NCBI RefSeq assembly: GCF_900143065.1
Contig: NZ_FRCX01000007.1
Coordinates: forward strand, 124,001-188,000
Direction of reading: 5' to 3'
Length of the DNA stretch: 64,000 nucleotides
From: Duganella sacchari
GTDB lineage: Bacteria; Pseudomonadota; Gammaproteobacteria; Burkholderiales; Burkholderiaceae_D
Under the pieces are notes generated by a model that was given only the letters and a program-made list of their open reading frames with translations, had not been told where the DNA came from and did no database searches. A program made the position numbers and the translations under genes. How positions within the stretch are numbered: position 1 is the stretch's first letter; every line of letters starts with the position of its first letter. Shown here piece after piece: positions 52,446 through 63,186 of the stretch.

Positions 52446-54908
52446 ATGACAAAACCGAAAACTTTAACGTTGTCCGTCAAGAAGCCTGCCCGTGCTAGCG
52501 CCGCTCCGCTGGTGGTGCCAAAGACGACTCTATCTTATGTGATCGATAATGAAGAGGCAGCGAGCAAAGTAACGGTAGTCAAAAAGAAAACCCGCCTGAG
52601 CACTGCCACCGAGGCCGCGCAAGCCGACGTTCCGGTGGCCGATGCGGCGGACGTGGCGGAAGCGCCGGTCAAGGTGGTCAAGGTGGCGCGCAAGACCCTT
52701 GCGGCAGAAGCGGATGCGCCGGCCGTGGTGGCCAAGGCTGCGCCGAAGTCCAAGCTGGTCAAGGCCAAGGTAGAACCGGCGCCGGTGATTGTCACCTCGG
52801 GTGCGCCATCCGTGAACCAGGTGACCGATGCCGCCACGCTGGCCTCGATCGACACCTCCGGTTATCAGCTGCCCGGCGTGAAAGTGCCAGGCCGCCGTGG
52901 CCGCAAGCCGTCCGAATTCACGCCTGAGAACGACGAAATCGCCGCGCTGAACGCGGTGGAGCGCGCCGAACTGAAGGCAGTCTCCAAGGCACGCGAGCGC
53001 AAGGCCAAGGGCGGTGCTGAGCTGCTGGGCATGGATCCAAAAGCCTCGGCCGAGGAACTGGAAAAACGCCGCACCCAGATCAAGAACCTGATCAACAAGG
53101 GCCGCGAGCGCGGCTTCCTGACCTACGCCGAGATCAACGACCAGCTGCCGGAAAACATCATCGATCCAGAAGCGATCGAAGGTATTATCGCGACCTTCAA
53201 CGACATGGGCATCGCCATCTACGAGCGCGCGCCCGATGCGGAAGCGCTGCTGCTGAGCGATAACGTGGCGACCGTGACCTCGGACGACGAAGTGGAAGCG
53301 GCTGCCGCGACCGCGCTGTCGACCGTGGATTCGGACTTCGGCCGTACCACCGACCCGGTGCGTATGTATATGCGTGAAATGGGCGCCGTGGCGCTGCTGA
53401 CGCGCGAAGGCGAAATCGAGATCGCCAAGCGTATCGAAGAAGGCCTGAAGGACATGATCCAGGCGATCTCCGCCTGCCCGACCACCATCGCGGAAATCCT
53501 GACGCTGGCCGGCAAGATCGAAACCGACGAAATGAAGGTTGACGACGTGGTTGACGGCTTTGTCGATCCGAACGAAAGCGCACCGGCACCGGCCGTGGTG
53601 GCCAATTCGGACGACGACGATGATGAAGAGGAAGAAGAAGTTGAGGAAGAAGACGGCGACGCCAGTGGCGGCGCAGCAGGCTACTCGACCGAACAGCTGG
53701 CGCAGCTGAAAATCGCCGCGCTGGACAAATTCGCCTTCATCTCGAACCAGTTTGAAAAAATGCGCAAGGCCAGCGGTGGCTATGGCTCGAAAGCCTATGT
53801 CGCGGCACAGGAAGCCATTTCGGCTCAACTGCTGGGCATTCGCTTCACCGCCAAGGTGGTTGAAAAACTGTGCGACACGCTGCGTGGCCAGATGGAAGAA
53901 GTGCGCCAGATCGAGCGCGCCGTGCTGGACCTGTGCGTGAACCGCTGCGGCATGCCGCGCGCCCACTTCATCAAAGTGTTCCCGGGCAGCGAAACGGATC
54001 TGGACTGGGTCGATGGCGAAGTGGATGCCGGCTACCCCTACAGCACCGTGCTGGGCCGTAACGTGCCAGCTGTGAAAGAGCTGCAACGCAAGATGATCGA
54101 CCTGCAGTCGCGCGTGGCGCTGCCGCTGGCCGACCTGCGCAAGATTAACAAGCAGATGGCAGCGGGCGAAAAACGCGCACGCCAGGCCAAACGTGAAATG
54201 ACCGTCGCCAACTTGCGTCTGGTGATTTCGATTGCGAAGAAATACATCAACCGTGGCCTGCAGTTCCTGGACCTGATCCAGGAAGGCAATATCGGTCTGC
54301 TCAAAGCGGTGGACAAGTTTGAATATCGCCGCGGCTACAAGTTCTCGACCTACGCCACCTGGTGGATCCGTCAGGCCATCACGCGTTCGATCGCCGACAT
54401 GGCGCGTACCATTCGCGTGCCGGTGCACATGATCGAGACCATCAACAAGATGAACCGCATCTCGCGCCAGATCATGCAGGAAACCGGTAGCGAGCCGGAT
54501 CTGGCCACGCTGGCCTTGAAGATGGAAATGCCGGAAAACAAAGTCCGCGAAATCATGAAGATCGCCAAAGAGCCGATCTCCATGGAAACGCCGATGGGCG
54601 AGGACGGCGATTCGCAGCTGGGCGACTTCATCGAAGACAACACCACGCTGGCGCCGCTGGATGCCGCACTGCACGCGTCGATGCGCAACGTCATCAAGGA
54701 AGTGCTGGATTCGCTGACCCCGCGTGAAGCCAAGGTGCTGCGCATGCGCTACGGCGTGGAAATGTCGAACGACCACACGCTGGAAGAAGTGGGCAAGCAG
54801 TTCGACGTGACGCGTGAGCGTATCCGCCAGATCGAAGCCAAGGCCATGAGCAAGCTGCGCCAGCCATCGCGCTCGGACAAGCTGAAAACGTTCCTGACGC
54901 AAAACTAA
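52446..54908 (+). CDS. rpoD: RNA polymerase primary sigma factor RpoD (sigma-70)
   Basis: 820 residues, longer than the 613 of E. coli because of an Ala/Lys/Val-rich, likely disordered N-terminal extension (about 1-170). Region 1.1 follows ([44 protein letters not shown]), then region 1.2 ([11 protein letters not shown]), a non-conserved part with an acidic run ([17 protein letters not shown] near 388), region 2 ([57 protein letters not shown]) and region 4 HTH ([20 protein letters not shown]). It directs housekeeping transcription. Confidence 0.97.
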   Translation: MTKPKTLTLSVKKPARASAAPLVVPKTTLSYVIDNEEAASKVTVVKKKTRLSTATEAAQADVPVADAADVAEAPVKVVKVARKTLAAEADAPAVVAKAAPKSKLVKAKVEPAPVIVTSGAPSVNQVTDAATLASIDTSGYQLPGVKVPGRRGRKPSEFTPENDEIAALNAVERAELKAVSKARERKAKGGAELLGMDPKASAEELEKRRTQIKNLINKGRERGFLTYAEINDQLPENIIDPEAIEGIIATFNDMGIAIYERAPDAEALLLSDNVATVTSDDEVEAAAATALSTVDSDFGRTTDPVRMYMREMGAVALLTREGEIEIAKRIEEGLKDMIQAISACPTTIAEILTLAGKIETDEMKVDDVVDGFVDPNESAPAPAVVANSDDDDDEEEEEVEEEDGDASGGAAGYSTEQLAQLKIAALDKFAFISNQFEKMRKASGGYGSKAYVAAQEAISAQLLGIRFTAKVVEKLCDTLRGQMEEVRQIERAVLDLCVNRCGMPRAHFIKVFPGSETDLDWVDGEVDAGYPYSTVLGRNVPAVKELQRKMIDLQSRVALPLADLRKINKQMAAGEKRARQAKREMTVANLRLVISIAKKYINRGLQFLDLIQEGNIGLLKAVDKFEYRRGYKFSTYATWWIRQAITRSIADMARTIRVPVHMIETINKMNRISRQIMQETGSEPDLATLALKMEMPENKVREIMKIAKEPISMETPMGEDGDSQLGDFIEDNTTLAPLDAALHASMRNVIKEVLDSLTPREAKVLRMRYGVEMSNDHTLEEVGKQFDVTRERIRQIEAKAMSKLRQPSRSDKLKTFLTQN

Positions 54909-54916
54909 GCAGTATC

Positions 54917-54946
54917 AAAAAAGGGAGGCAAATGCCTCCCTTTTTT
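54917..54946. terminator. Bidirectional terminator after rpoD
   Basis: GGGAGGCA (54923-54930), loop AA and TGCCTCCC (54933-54940) form the stem, flanked by six As and six Ts. It serves rpoD (plus) and the convergent DUF899 gene (minus). Confidence 0.9.
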
Positions 54947-54962
54947 ATTGTCTTGGCATGGG

Positions 54963-55655
54963 CTAGTACGATAGCTTCGGATACCAGTCGCTGCCGCGGC
55001 CGGCGGGTGTCAGGTCGAGGATGTTCCACAGTGGTGTCGGGTCGGGGGCGCCGCGCGGGTCCTGGCCGGGATCTTGTGTGCCGCCCAGTTCGCTGGCCCA
55101 GAAGTGGTGGACTTTGCCACCCGGGCGGGTCCAGACGTCAAGCGCGGGCCATTCGCTGCCGTCCGGCGCCAGGCCACGGTAGTCGCGCGGGAAGGCGTCG
55201 CCGACGCATTGGTAGAACTGCAGGTTGCGCCAGCCGCGTTCGCGCGCAAACGCGAGCTGGCGCGCGACTGGCGAGCGGCCGATGACGGCAACCGCGATGC
55301 GCTGCGTCAGGTCGTGCGACGGGATGTCGAGCGCGCCGAGGAAGGCGGTGCACATGGGGCAGGGCCGTTCGCGCTGCGGGCCGTACATCCAGAAATAGGT
55401 CACCAGCGTAGTGTGCTGGCCGAACAGATCGGCCAGTTTGATGGTCTTGCCGTTTGCGTCGATGAAATCATAGTCCGGCGCTGCGCCGCCGGGCGGCAGG
55501 GCGCGGCGCTGTTCGGCGACGCGTTCGATGTGGCGCCGCAGTTCGATCTCTTCGGCCAGCAGGGCGGTGCGGGCCCGGCGGTATTCGGCGCTGTCGTTGG
55601 GATAGGGGTGGCTGTTTTTTTCGGCCAGCTCGGCCGCTGGTGTCAGCGTAGTCAT
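54963..55655 (-). CDS. DUF899 thioredoxin-like protein
   Basis: 230 residues. The N-terminal helices (RRARTALLAEEIELRRHIERVAEQRRALP) and thioredoxin-like core with CPMC (in GPQRERPCPMCTAFLGAL) are standard for DUF899. Family members are annotated as AhpC/TSA-like or thioredoxin-family proteins of unknown activity. It converges on rpoD. Confidence 0.85.
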   Translation of the reverse strand: MTTLTPAAELAEKNSHPYPNDSAEYRRARTALLAEEIELRRHIERVAEQRRALPPGGAAPDYDFIDANGKTIKLADLFGQHTTLVTYFWMYGPQRERPCPMCTAFLGALDIPSHDLTQRIAVAVIGRSPVARQLAFARERGWRNLQFYQCVGDAFPRDYRGLAPDGSEWPALDVWTRPGGKVHHFWASELGGTQDPGQDPRGAPDPTPLWNILDLTPAGRGSDWYPKLSY

Positions 55656-55783
55656 GGCGTCCTCGCACAGGGGATGAGTGTGCGATTACAGCACCGTACT
55701 GTCAGACCGTCCATGCGCCAGCGCACACAGTGGAAGTGACAAACCACGCATTTTTGCCGCCCCGCTTGCATTAAACTAGCGAA

Positions 55784-56311
55784 ATGAAAAAACTGCTTTT
55801 CTCCCTGTGCTTGCTGTTGCTGTCATTCTCCGCGCAAGCCGGTATGACGTGGACTGCAGTGGCCGTGCCGTACGAGCAGCTGCCCTATCTGCGTGGCAAC
55901 GAGGAATTGCTGACAGAAACGCTCAACAGCGAAGACGGCCTGCATCTCGATAAAGCCTGGGGCGGTCTGCATTACCTGCTGAAAGCCAATCCCCGCAACG
56001 CCACACTGGCCAGGCTGCTGTTTTTCGGCGGCGAGAACATCGGACCCGACCAGGGCGCTGGTCCGGCACGGGTGCTGACGCCGGCGCAGGTCCGTCAAAT
56101 CGCCGCGATGCTGGAACGCGAAACGCCCGCAGCACTGGCCGCAAGATATGCCCCGCAAGCCATGGAGGCCGAGCATGTTTATCCGGAAGGCATATGGGAG
56201 CAAGAAGGGCAGGGCGCTCTGGTTTATCTTCTGAATTTTTATGAAGAACTGCTTGTGTTCGTCAAACAGGCCGACAGGAAAGGACAAGCAATGGTGGTGG
56301 TGCTATGGTAA
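55784..56311 (+). CDS. Secreted hypothetical protein
   Basis: 175 residues with a clear Sec signal peptide (MKKLLFSLCLLLLSFSAQAG). The mature part resembles DUF1877-like or small alpha/beta proteins (PYEQLPYLRGNEELLTETLNSEDGLHLDKAWGGLHYLL, with a W-G-G-L core and later AEHVYPEGIWEQEGQGALVYLLNFYEELLVF). DUF1877 proteins are usually cytoplasmic, so a signal peptide is notable. Function unknown. Confidence 0.65.
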   Translation: MKKLLFSLCLLLLSFSAQAGMTWTAVAVPYEQLPYLRGNEELLTETLNSEDGLHLDKAWGGLHYLLKANPRNATLARLLFFGGENIGPDQGAGPARVLTPAQVRQIAAMLERETPAALAARYAPQAMEAEHVYPEGIWEQEGQGALVYLLNFYEELLVFVKQADRKGQAMVVVLW

Positions 56312-56393
56312 AAGTATTTTCGCTCGTCGATGGCAGGAAAGACGGTGTAACCAGCTGTGAGGAAGTCATGGCGCCAGCCAGGGAGGCGCAACA

Positions 56394-56774
56394 ATGAGCG
56401 ATGCAGGATATCTGCACGGCAGTTGCCTGTGTGGCGGCGTTACCTACCGCGCCGCGCTGCCTGTCTCGCACGCCAGCCATTGCTACTGCCGCATGTGCCA
56501 GAAACAGCACGGCGCGGCAGCCGGTTCGTACGCGAACGTCGCCAGCGCCGGTCTGGTGATCGAGCAGGGAGCGGACCTGATCGCGGAATATGCCTCGTCC
56601 GATCACGGCCGTCGCGATTTCTGCCGGGGGTGCGGCTCGACCTTGTTCTGGCGCAGCACGCAATCGCCGGACCGCATCGCCATCACGCTGGGCACGATGG
56701 AACCGGAATACGCCGGCCAGGTGACGCGCGAGTGGTTTGTCGAGAATAAGCCAGCCTGGCTGCCGCAAGCATGA
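56394..56774 (+). CDS. GFA-family (glutathione-dependent formaldehyde-activating-like) zinc protein
   Basis: 126 residues. The zinc sites CLCGGVTY, CYCRMCQ and CRGCGST (Cys pairs) define the GFA fold. Members are often misnamed as formaldehyde-activating; actual substrates are mostly unknown. GGGAGG is located upstream of ATG 56394. It overlaps the following sugar-dehydrogenase gene by four bases (ATGA). Confidence 0.85.
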   Translation: MSDAGYLHGSCLCGGVTYRAALPVSHASHCYCRMCQKQHGAAAGSYANVASAGLVIEQGADLIAEYASSDHGRRDFCRGCGSTLFWRSTQSPDRIAITLGTMEPEYAGQVTREWFVENKPAWLPQA

Positions 56775-57985
56775 GCAAGTATTGGTTTGCGCTCGCGCTT
56801 GCCGCCCAGGCGAGTGCCCACGCTGCGGATACGTGCGGCGACTTCCCGCGACTCGATGTGGCCACGCCGCCCGGCTTTTGTGCGGCGGTGCTGGCCGATG
56901 GCTTCAAGTTCCCGCGCGGCATACAGCCTTTACCGAACGGCGATCTGATCGTGGTGGATATGCGCAACTGGGAACCCAACCGTGGCAGTATCTGGTTGCT
57001 GAAACAGTCCGGCAACAAGTACCAGCAGGTGCGCCTGTTGAGCGGACTGGACCGGCCGAACGGCATCACACTCGGGCCAGACGGTTTGGTGTACGTGGGC
57101 CTGGTTCATCGCATCATCCGCTTCAATCCGGATAGCGCTACCACCAGTGTCGAGGACGTAATCGGCGGGAAGTCCGGCGTGGCGCCGTTGCCAGGCCTTG
57201 GCCGGCATTTGCTGACGACGATGCGGTTTGACGCCCAGGGCAATCTGTATGTGAACGTGGGTTCTTCCAGCGATCATTGTGAAGATCAGAACGGCAAAGC
57301 GCCGTCGCCCGCACAACGCTGTGCAGAGGCGGAAGGGCCGGAAGCGCTGGGCGTGATCCGTCAATACCAGATGCGCTGGCCGCAGGGCAAGGCCGGTGGC
57401 TGGGAAAATTACTCTAGCGGCTTACGCAATTCGATGGCGCTGGCGTTTCATCCAGTCAGCGGCGCCTTGTGGGAAGCGGACAATGGCCGCGATGCGATCC
57501 AGGCGGCAATGCCGACACTGGCCAACGACAACGAGCTGCCGCACGATGAACTCAACCTCATCCAGCGCGGCGCCAACTATGGCTGGCCCTACTGTTATGA
57601 CGATAACCGCGCCAGTCCCGAGTATCCCTCGGCAGTCTGTTCACGCTATACGGCGCCGTCCCGGCTGCTGCCGGCCCATGCCGCGCCGCTGGGCATGACG
57701 TTCTACACCGGATCGCGTTATCCGGCCCCGTACAAAAACAGTCTGATTATTGGCTTCCATGGCTATCGCGAACACGGCCATCGCCTGGTCGCACTGCTGG
57801 CGAATGGCAAGGGCGAGCCGCTCGGCAAAATGGTGGAACTGATCGGCAACTGGGGACATAAAAAGCAGCAGGGCATGGGCGCGCCGGTCGACGTCAAGCA
57901 AGGGCCGGATGGAAACATCTATCTGGTGGAAGACCGGACCGGCCGCATCGTGCGTCTGCAATATGACGGGCCGGCGTCACGCTGA
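56771..57985 (+). CDS. PQQ-dependent sugar dehydrogenase-like beta-propeller protein
   Basis: 404 residues. Signal peptide MSKYWFALALAAQASAHA then a six-bladed propeller of the glucose/sorbosone dehydrogenase family, with SDHCE, GLRNSMALAFHPVSGALWEADNGRD, ELNLIQRGANYGWPYCYDD and GPDGNIYLVEDRTGRIVRL. It probably oxidises a sugar or aldose in the periplasm, using PQQ, if the cofactor is available. No PQQ-synthesis genes are in the window. It overlaps the convergent pseudo-kinase by nine bases. Confidence 0.82.
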   Translation: MSKYWFALALAAQASAHAADTCGDFPRLDVATPPGFCAAVLADGFKFPRGIQPLPNGDLIVVDMRNWEPNRGSIWLLKQSGNKYQQVRLLSGLDRPNGITLGPDGLVYVGLVHRIIRFNPDSATTSVEDVIGGKSGVAPLPGLGRHLLTTMRFDAQGNLYVNVGSSSDHCEDQNGKAPSPAQRCAEAEGPEALGVIRQYQMRWPQGKAGGWENYSSGLRNSMALAFHPVSGALWEADNGRDAIQAAMPTLANDNELPHDELNLIQRGANYGWPYCYDDNRASPEYPSAVCSRYTAPSRLLPAHAAPLGMTFYTGSRYPAPYKNSLIIGFHGYREHGHRLVALLANGKGEPLGKMVELIGNWGHKKQQGMGAPVDVKQGPDGNIYLVEDRTGRIVRLQYDGPASR

Positions 57986-59053
57986 CACCGTCATGGTCAG
58001 CGTGGTGCCGTTGGATTGTGTGACGGCCAGGGCGCCGCCCAGTCCTGCCAGCCGTTCGCGCATGGCGTTGAGCGTGGGCGTATTGGCCGCTGGTGCGCCG
58101 TCGCCGCTGATGGTGATGGTCACCAGGTCGCGCTGCAGATTCAGTGTCAGCTGCAAGGCGCTCGCCTGCGCGCTCAGATAGTCGATGGCGGCGTTGGTGA
58201 GATGAAACAGGGCCATGGTCTGCTGCGAAGTGAGCGCGGCGCTGTCGTCGAGTACCCGCAAGTTGCAGGGCACGTCCTGGTGCTGCTGCAGCTGCCATTC
58301 AAGCGCGGCCGCCAGCCCCAGTTCCAGCGTGGCCGGATGCAGCTCGTTGATGACCTCGCGCACGGCGGCGATGCTGCTGCTGAGCGTCGTCAGCGCCTGC
58401 TCGGCGCGCGCATGCAGCAGCGGCTGGTGCATGGCGGTACGGCCGTGCAGCAGGGTGATGTCCAGTTTCAGCGCAAGCAGGCTCTGCGCGAGGTCGCCCT
58501 GCATGCCCAGTGCAATCCGGCGGTGCTGGCTTTCGGTGGCGTCCAGCTGGTGCAACGCCAGCTGCTGCCATTGCCGCAGCGTCTCCTCCAGCGCAGCTTC
58601 TTTTTGCTTGCGCCCGGTGATGTCGATGCAGCTGGCAATCAGCAGGTGCGGCTGGCCCAGGTGGTCGTAGGTCGGGCGTTTATGGACCAGCAGCCAGCGC
58701 ATTTCGCGCTGGCTCACATTCCAGACCAGTACCTCGTCGGTACGGGTCTGGCCGCTGGCGAAGGCTTGCCGGTCATGTTCGCGGAATTGCAGTACCTGTT
58801 CCGGTGGCAGCTTGCCACTGCCATCGGTGCCGGCGGCATCGGCAAAGCGCACGCCCCAGAGCGCTTCGCAGGCCGGATTCATCATGACAATCTGCGAGTC
58901 GGCATTCTTGATGAACAGCGGATGCGGCATCAGCGCGATAATGCTGCGCAGCTCGGTTTCGCTGGTGATGCGGGACTCGCCCGTTTCGGTGCGCAACCAG
59001 TCCATGACCTGACTGATCTCTGCATAAGGAGGGAAGGAAAACGGCTTCGACAT
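57977..59053 (-). CDS. PAS-containing histidine-kinase-like protein without phosphoacceptor His
   Basis: 358 residues. A PAS/PAC domain (about 30-155, ending IASCIDITGRKQKE) is followed by a HisKA_3-like dimerisation region (HRRIALGMQGDLAQSLLALKLDI). At the position of the phosphorylated His in the usual LHDELGQ motif there is Gln185 (MQGDLAQ). The ATPase part is short and weak (HLTNAAIDYLSAQ for the N box, ISGDGAP for G1). Autophosphorylation looks impossible. It probably senses a signal and affects another kinase or is a relic. Confidence 0.8.
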   Translation of the reverse strand: MSKPFSFPPYAEISQVMDWLRTETGESRITSETELRSIIALMPHPLFIKNADSQIVMMNPACEALWGVRFADAAGTDGSGKLPPEQVLQFREHDRQAFASGQTRTDEVLVWNVSQREMRWLLVHKRPTYDHLGQPHLLIASCIDITGRKQKEAALEETLRQWQQLALHQLDATESQHRRIALGMQGDLAQSLLALKLDITLLHGRTAMHQPLLHARAEQALTTLSSSIAAVREVINELHPATLELGLAAALEWQLQQHQDVPCNLRVLDDSAALTSQQTMALFHLTNAAIDYLSAQASALQLTLNLQRDLVTITISGDGAPAANTPTLNAMRERLAGLGGALAVTQSNGTTLTMTVSA

Positions 59054-59127
59054 GGTTCCGCAGTGAACTGATAATACTGTCAGATTGTAATGTAATTTTG
59101 ATACTTTTTACATTTTTCAAAATAAAA

Positions 59128-59157
59128 CGCCCCGGCGTTCTTGCGAAGGCCGGGGCG
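59128..59157 (-). terminator. Intrinsic terminator of ppc
   Basis: CGCCCCGGC (59128-59136) and GCCGGGGCG (59149-59157) form a 9-bp stem with a 12-base loop. Read on the minus strand it is followed by TTTTATTTT, 21 bases after the ppc stop. Confidence 0.85.
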
Positions 59158-59177
59158 CGTGACGCTGACGCTACAAC

Positions 59178-61988
59178 TTAGCCGGTATTGCGCAGGCCGG
59201 CCGCGACACCATTGATCGACAGGTGGATGCCGCGGTGCACGCGCTCATCGGCCTTGCTTTCACTCGACAGCGCGCGGTGGCGCTTGATGAGTTCCACCTG
59301 CAGGTGGTTCAGCGGGTCCAGGTAGGCGAAGCGGTTCTGGATCGAGCGCGCCAGCAGCGGATTACCGGCCAGGCGTTCGTGCGCGCCGGTGATGCTTTCC
59401 AGCAGGCTGATGGTGTCCGCATGCTCTTCGGTGATGCGCTTGAAGATGCGGTCACGCAGTTCCTTGTCCTGCACCAGCTCGGCGTAGCGCGAGGCGATCG
59501 CCAGGTCGGTCTTGGCCAGCACCATGTCCATATTCGACAGCAGCGTGGCAAACAGCGGCCAGTGCTGGAACATGGCTTGCAGCTGGCCCAGGCGCTCGGC
59601 CTTGTCGCCATCCGCGATCCAGCCACCGATGGCGCTGGCGAAACCATACCAGCCCGGCAGCAGCAGGCGGCACTGGCCCCACGAGAAGCCCCATGGAATC
59701 GCGCGCAGGTCTTCAATGCGTTTGGTCGATTTGCGCGAGGCCGGACGCGAGCCCAGGTTCAGTTCGGCGATCTCGGCAATCGGCGTGGCGGTGAAGAAGT
59801 AGTCGGTGAAGCCCGGGGTTTCATACACCAGGTTGCGGTAGGCCTTGTAGGCGCGGTCCGAAATCTCGGCCATGATGGCTTCAAACTGGCGCAGCTGCTG
59901 CTGTTCCTGGCTGTCTTCCGACTGCGGCATCAGGCTCGCTTCCAGCGTTGCCGCCACCAGCAGCTCCAGATTGCGGCGGCCGATGTCCTTGTTGGAGAAC
60001 TTGGACGCGATGATCTCGCCCTGTTCGGTCAGGCGGATCTGGCCGTTCACGGTGCCGTGCGGCTGTGCCAGGATGGCGTCGTACGATGGGCCACCGCCAC
60101 GGCCGACCGTGCCGCCGCGGCCGTGGAACAGGCGCAGCTTGACGCTGGCTTTTTCAAACACCTTGACCAGGTTGGTTTCGGCCTTGTACAGCTCCCAGTT
60201 GGAGGTCAGGAAGCCGCCGTCTTTGTTGGAGTCTGAGTAGCCCAGCATGACTTCCTGGATCTGGCCCTGCTTGGCGATCAGCTCTTTCACCAGCGGGATG
60301 GCCATGACGGCTTCCATGATGCCGGACGCGCGCTGCAGGTCGGGGATGGTTTCAAACAGCGGAATCACCATCAGGTCCAGCTCTTTTTCGGCGATGCGCA
60401 GCAGGCCCAGCTCTTTTTGCAGCAGCAGCACTTCCAGCAGGTCGGACACGGTTTCCGTGTGCGAGATGATGTAGTTGCGGATCGCGCGCGCGCCGTAGCG
60501 GGCGCGGATTTCGCGCGCCGCGCGCAGCACGCCGAGTTCGGACACGGTCTCGGCCGAATAGCTCACGTAGGGCGAATTCAGCAGACGTGGCTGGTCCAGT
60601 TCGCTCAGCAGCAGCTTGACCTTGGCCTCTTCGTCCAAGGCCGAATAGTCGGCCTGCACGCCGGATTTGGCAAACAGCTCGCCCAGCACGCGTTCGTGGA
60701 TGTCGGACGACTGGCGCATGTCCAGCGAGGCCAGGTGGAAACCGAAGATGTCGGCTGCGCGTTTCAGCGTGGCCAGGCGCGGCTGCACCAGCACGCTGCC
60801 ATGGTTGGCGTTGAGCGAGTCGATCAGCACTTGCAGGTCGGCCGCGAAGGCGGCGGCATCGGCATACGGTTCGGCGTGGCCGACTTCCTTGCGCAGGATG
60901 TTGGTGGCGCCCAGGGCGCGCGCGGTCGAAGCCAGGCGCGCGTAAATGCCGATCAGGGCGCGGCGGTAGGGTTCGTCGGCGCGGTGGTCGGAGGTGTCGG
61001 TCGACTGCTCGGCCAGCGCCTGCAGTGCCGGCGTGCAGGCTACCATCAGCGTGGAGATCGACAGTTCGGCGCCCAGCGTGTGCGCTTCTTCCAGGTAGAA
61101 GTCGAGGATGGTGGTGGCCTGGCGCGTCAGCGCGTGCGACATGGTGTTGCCGTTGACATTCGGGTTGCCGTCGCGGTCGCCGCCGATCCAGCTGCCCATC
61201 TGCACATACGGTGCAGTGATCTGGGTGGCCTCGCCGTAGTGGTGGGCGATGTCCTGCTCAATGTCGTCATACAACCCTGGCAGTTCACGCAGGAAGGTAA
61301 TGCGGTAGTAGGACAGGGCGTTTTCAATCTCGTCGGCCACGGTCAGCTTGGAGTAGCGCAGCATGCGGGTCTGCCACAGCGTGGCGATGCGCGCGCGCAG
61401 CAGGTGCAGGTTGGCGGCGCGTTCCTTCGGTGTCAGCGGCAGGTCGCGCTCGGCCAGCAGGCGGGCAATATCGTGCTCGGCGTCGAGAATGGATTTGCGC
61501 TGCACTTCGGTCGGGTGGGCGGTCAGGACCGGCGAAATCAGCGCGTCCTGAAAGAAGGTGGCCACGGTGTCCTGCCGGACGCCGGCTTCCTTGAGCTTGC
61601 ACAGTGCGTAGTTGACGCTGCCTTGCTGCGGCTTTGAGCCAGCCAGCAGGTGGGCGCGGCGGCGGCGAATGTGGTGCTGGTCTTCCGCAATATTGGCCAG
61701 GTGCGAAAAGTAGGAAAATGCGCGCACCACGGAAATCGTCTGTTCCTTGGTGAGGATTTTCAGCATGCCGTCGAGTTCCTTGGCGGCGCCGGCATCGGCC
61801 TCGCGGCGGAAGCGCACGGCGGTTTGCCGGATGGTTTCGACCACGGCGTAGACTTCTTCGCCTTCCTGGTCGCGCAATACGTCGCCGAGCAGGCGACCTA
61901 ATAAGCGAATGTCTTCTTTCAGAGGCGCGTCCTTGTCTACGCCCGGTTGTTCAGCAGTGAGATGCGTTGCACTAGATTGGTTTGCCAT
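59178..61988 (-). CDS. ppc: Phosphoenolpyruvate carboxylase
   Basis: 936 residues, normal length. Landmarks: catalytic His in [39 protein letters not shown] and the conserved C-terminal LRNTG. It carboxylates PEP to oxaloacetate for anaplerosis. It is divergent from hemC over a 147-base gap and has a strong terminator. Confidence 0.97.
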   Translation of the reverse strand: MANQSSATHLTAEQPGVDKDAPLKEDIRLLGRLLGDVLRDQEGEEVYAVVETIRQTAVRFRREADAGAAKELDGMLKILTKEQTISVVRAFSYFSHLANIAEDQHHIRRRRAHLLAGSKPQQGSVNYALCKLKEAGVRQDTVATFFQDALISPVLTAHPTEVQRKSILDAEHDIARLLAERDLPLTPKERAANLHLLRARIATLWQTRMLRYSKLTVADEIENALSYYRITFLRELPGLYDDIEQDIAHHYGEATQITAPYVQMGSWIGGDRDGNPNVNGNTMSHALTRQATTILDFYLEEAHTLGAELSISTLMVACTPALQALAEQSTDTSDHRADEPYRRALIGIYARLASTARALGATNILRKEVGHAEPYADAAAFAADLQVLIDSLNANHGSVLVQPRLATLKRAADIFGFHLASLDMRQSSDIHERVLGELFAKSGVQADYSALDEEAKVKLLLSELDQPRLLNSPYVSYSAETVSELGVLRAAREIRARYGARAIRNYIISHTETVSDLLEVLLLQKELGLLRIAEKELDLMVIPLFETIPDLQRASGIMEAVMAIPLVKELIAKQGQIQEVMLGYSDSNKDGGFLTSNWELYKAETNLVKVFEKASVKLRLFHGRGGTVGRGGGPSYDAILAQPHGTVNGQIRLTEQGEIIASKFSNKDIGRRNLELLVAATLEASLMPQSEDSQEQQQLRQFEAIMAEISDRAYKAYRNLVYETPGFTDYFFTATPIAEIAELNLGSRPASRKSTKRIEDLRAIPWGFSWGQCRLLLPGWYGFASAIGGWIADGDKAERLGQLQAMFQHWPLFATLLSNMDMVLAKTDLAIASRYAELVQDKELRDRIFKRITEEHADTISLLESITGAHERLAGNPLLARSIQNRFAYLDPLNHLQVELIKRHRALSSESKADERVHRGIHLSINGVAAGLRNTG

Positions 61989-62059
61989 GTGTTAAGCCAC
62001 AAAGAGAGAAATGTAGTTGCATGGGCTCGTGACCCGGTTCTGCAAGAAGGTGAGCGTGC

Positions 62060-62065
62060 TAAAAT
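62060..62065 (+). promoter_or_regulatory. Possible hemC -10 element
   Basis: TAAAAT lies 71 bases before the proposed hemC start in the ppc-hemC gap. The -35 is not convincing. Confidence 0.35.
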
Positions 62066-62135
62066 TTGTGATCTTAAACACGCGCGTGTTACTGGCTTGC
62101 GCCGGTTAGCGTCAGCTACAGCGAAAGAACTGGTT

Positions 62136-63179
62136 TTGAAAACATCCGAATTGGGTTTGCCACAACCTCAGAATCCCCCGTCCAGATTAGTGATCGCATC
62201 CCGTGAGAGCCGTCTTGCCATGTGGCAGGCCGAGCACGTACGCGAACGCTTGACAATATTATATCCGCAGTGCGATGTCAAAATTGTCGGCATGACGACG
62301 CGCGGCGACCAGATTCTGGACCGCACCCTGTCCAAGGTCGGCGGCAAGGGTCTGTTTGTTAAAGAACTTGAAGTGGCGATGGCCGAAGGCCGCGCCGACC
62401 TGGCCGTGCACTGCCTCAAGGACATGCCGATGGAGCTGCCGGAAGGCTTCCTGATGGCAGCCGTGCTGGAGCGCGAAGATGCGCGCGACGCCTTTGTCTC
62501 CAATGATTACGCGTCGCTGGACGCGCTGCCGGCCGGCGCGATTGTCGGCACCAGCAGCCTGCGCCGCCAGGCGCTGATCGCCGCGCGCTACCCGCAGCTG
62601 GTGATCAAGCCGCTGCGCGGCAACCTCGATACCCGCCTGGGCAAGCTGGACCGTGGCGAGTATGCCGCCATCATCCTGGCTGCGGCCGGCCTCAAGCGCC
62701 TGGGCCTGGCGGCGCGCATCCGCTCGCTGCTGGATGCGGACGTCAGCCTGCCGGCGCCTGGCCAGGGCACGCTGGCGCTGGAAGTGCCGCTGCGTGATGA
62801 CGGCCTGGACCTGGTGTCGATCCTGGCGCCGCTGCACCACACGCCCAGCGCGCTGGTGTCGATTGCCGAGCGCAAGGTGTCGCAAGTATTTGGCGGCAGC
62901 TGCCAGGTGCCGCTGGCTTCGTATGCGACCATCACCGGCGACCAGATGCATCTGCGCGCCATGGTGGCCACGCCGGATGGCCAGCGCATGATCAGCGCCG
63001 AAGCGCGTGGTCCTGCCGAGAGCGCGGAGGCACTGGGCCTGCAGGTGGCCGAGCTGCTGCGCGCGCAGGATGCGGTTGGCATTCTGTCGGCCTGCCTCAG
63101 CGAAGCGGCGCAGGCGGACGACGATGCCCGCTCCGCCGAGCTGGCAGCCGATGCGGCCAAGCCGCCTGGCAACGCCTGA
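62136..63179 (+). CDS. hemC: Hydroxymethylbilane synthase (porphobilinogen deaminase)
   Basis: 347 residues from TTG 62136, because the usual hemC N-terminus ([20 protein letters not shown]) needs only a short leader and no in-frame ATG exists close by. The exact start is uncertain. The dipyrromethane-cofactor Cys is in [12 protein letters not shown]; other conserved parts are [34 protein letters not shown] and [12 protein letters not shown]. It polymerises porphobilinogen to hydroxymethylbilane. hemD follows after seven bases. Confidence 0.94.
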   Translation: MKTSELGLPQPQNPPSRLVIASRESRLAMWQAEHVRERLTILYPQCDVKIVGMTTRGDQILDRTLSKVGGKGLFVKELEVAMAEGRADLAVHCLKDMPMELPEGFLMAAVLEREDARDAFVSNDYASLDALPAGAIVGTSSLRRQALIAARYPQLVIKPLRGNLDTRLGKLDRGEYAAIILAAAGLKRLGLAARIRSLLDADVSLPAPGQGTLALEVPLRDDGLDLVSILAPLHHTPSALVSIAERKVSQVFGGSCQVPLASYATITGDQMHLRAMVATPDGQRMISAEARGPAESAEALGLQVAELLRAQDAVGILSACLSEAAQADDDARSAELAADAAKPPGNA

Positions 63180-63186
63180 TGTGCGG

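Noticed and set aside
52530..54902. 790-codon frame antisense to rpoD
   Set aside because: Shadow of rpoD, without domains or a ribosome-binding site.
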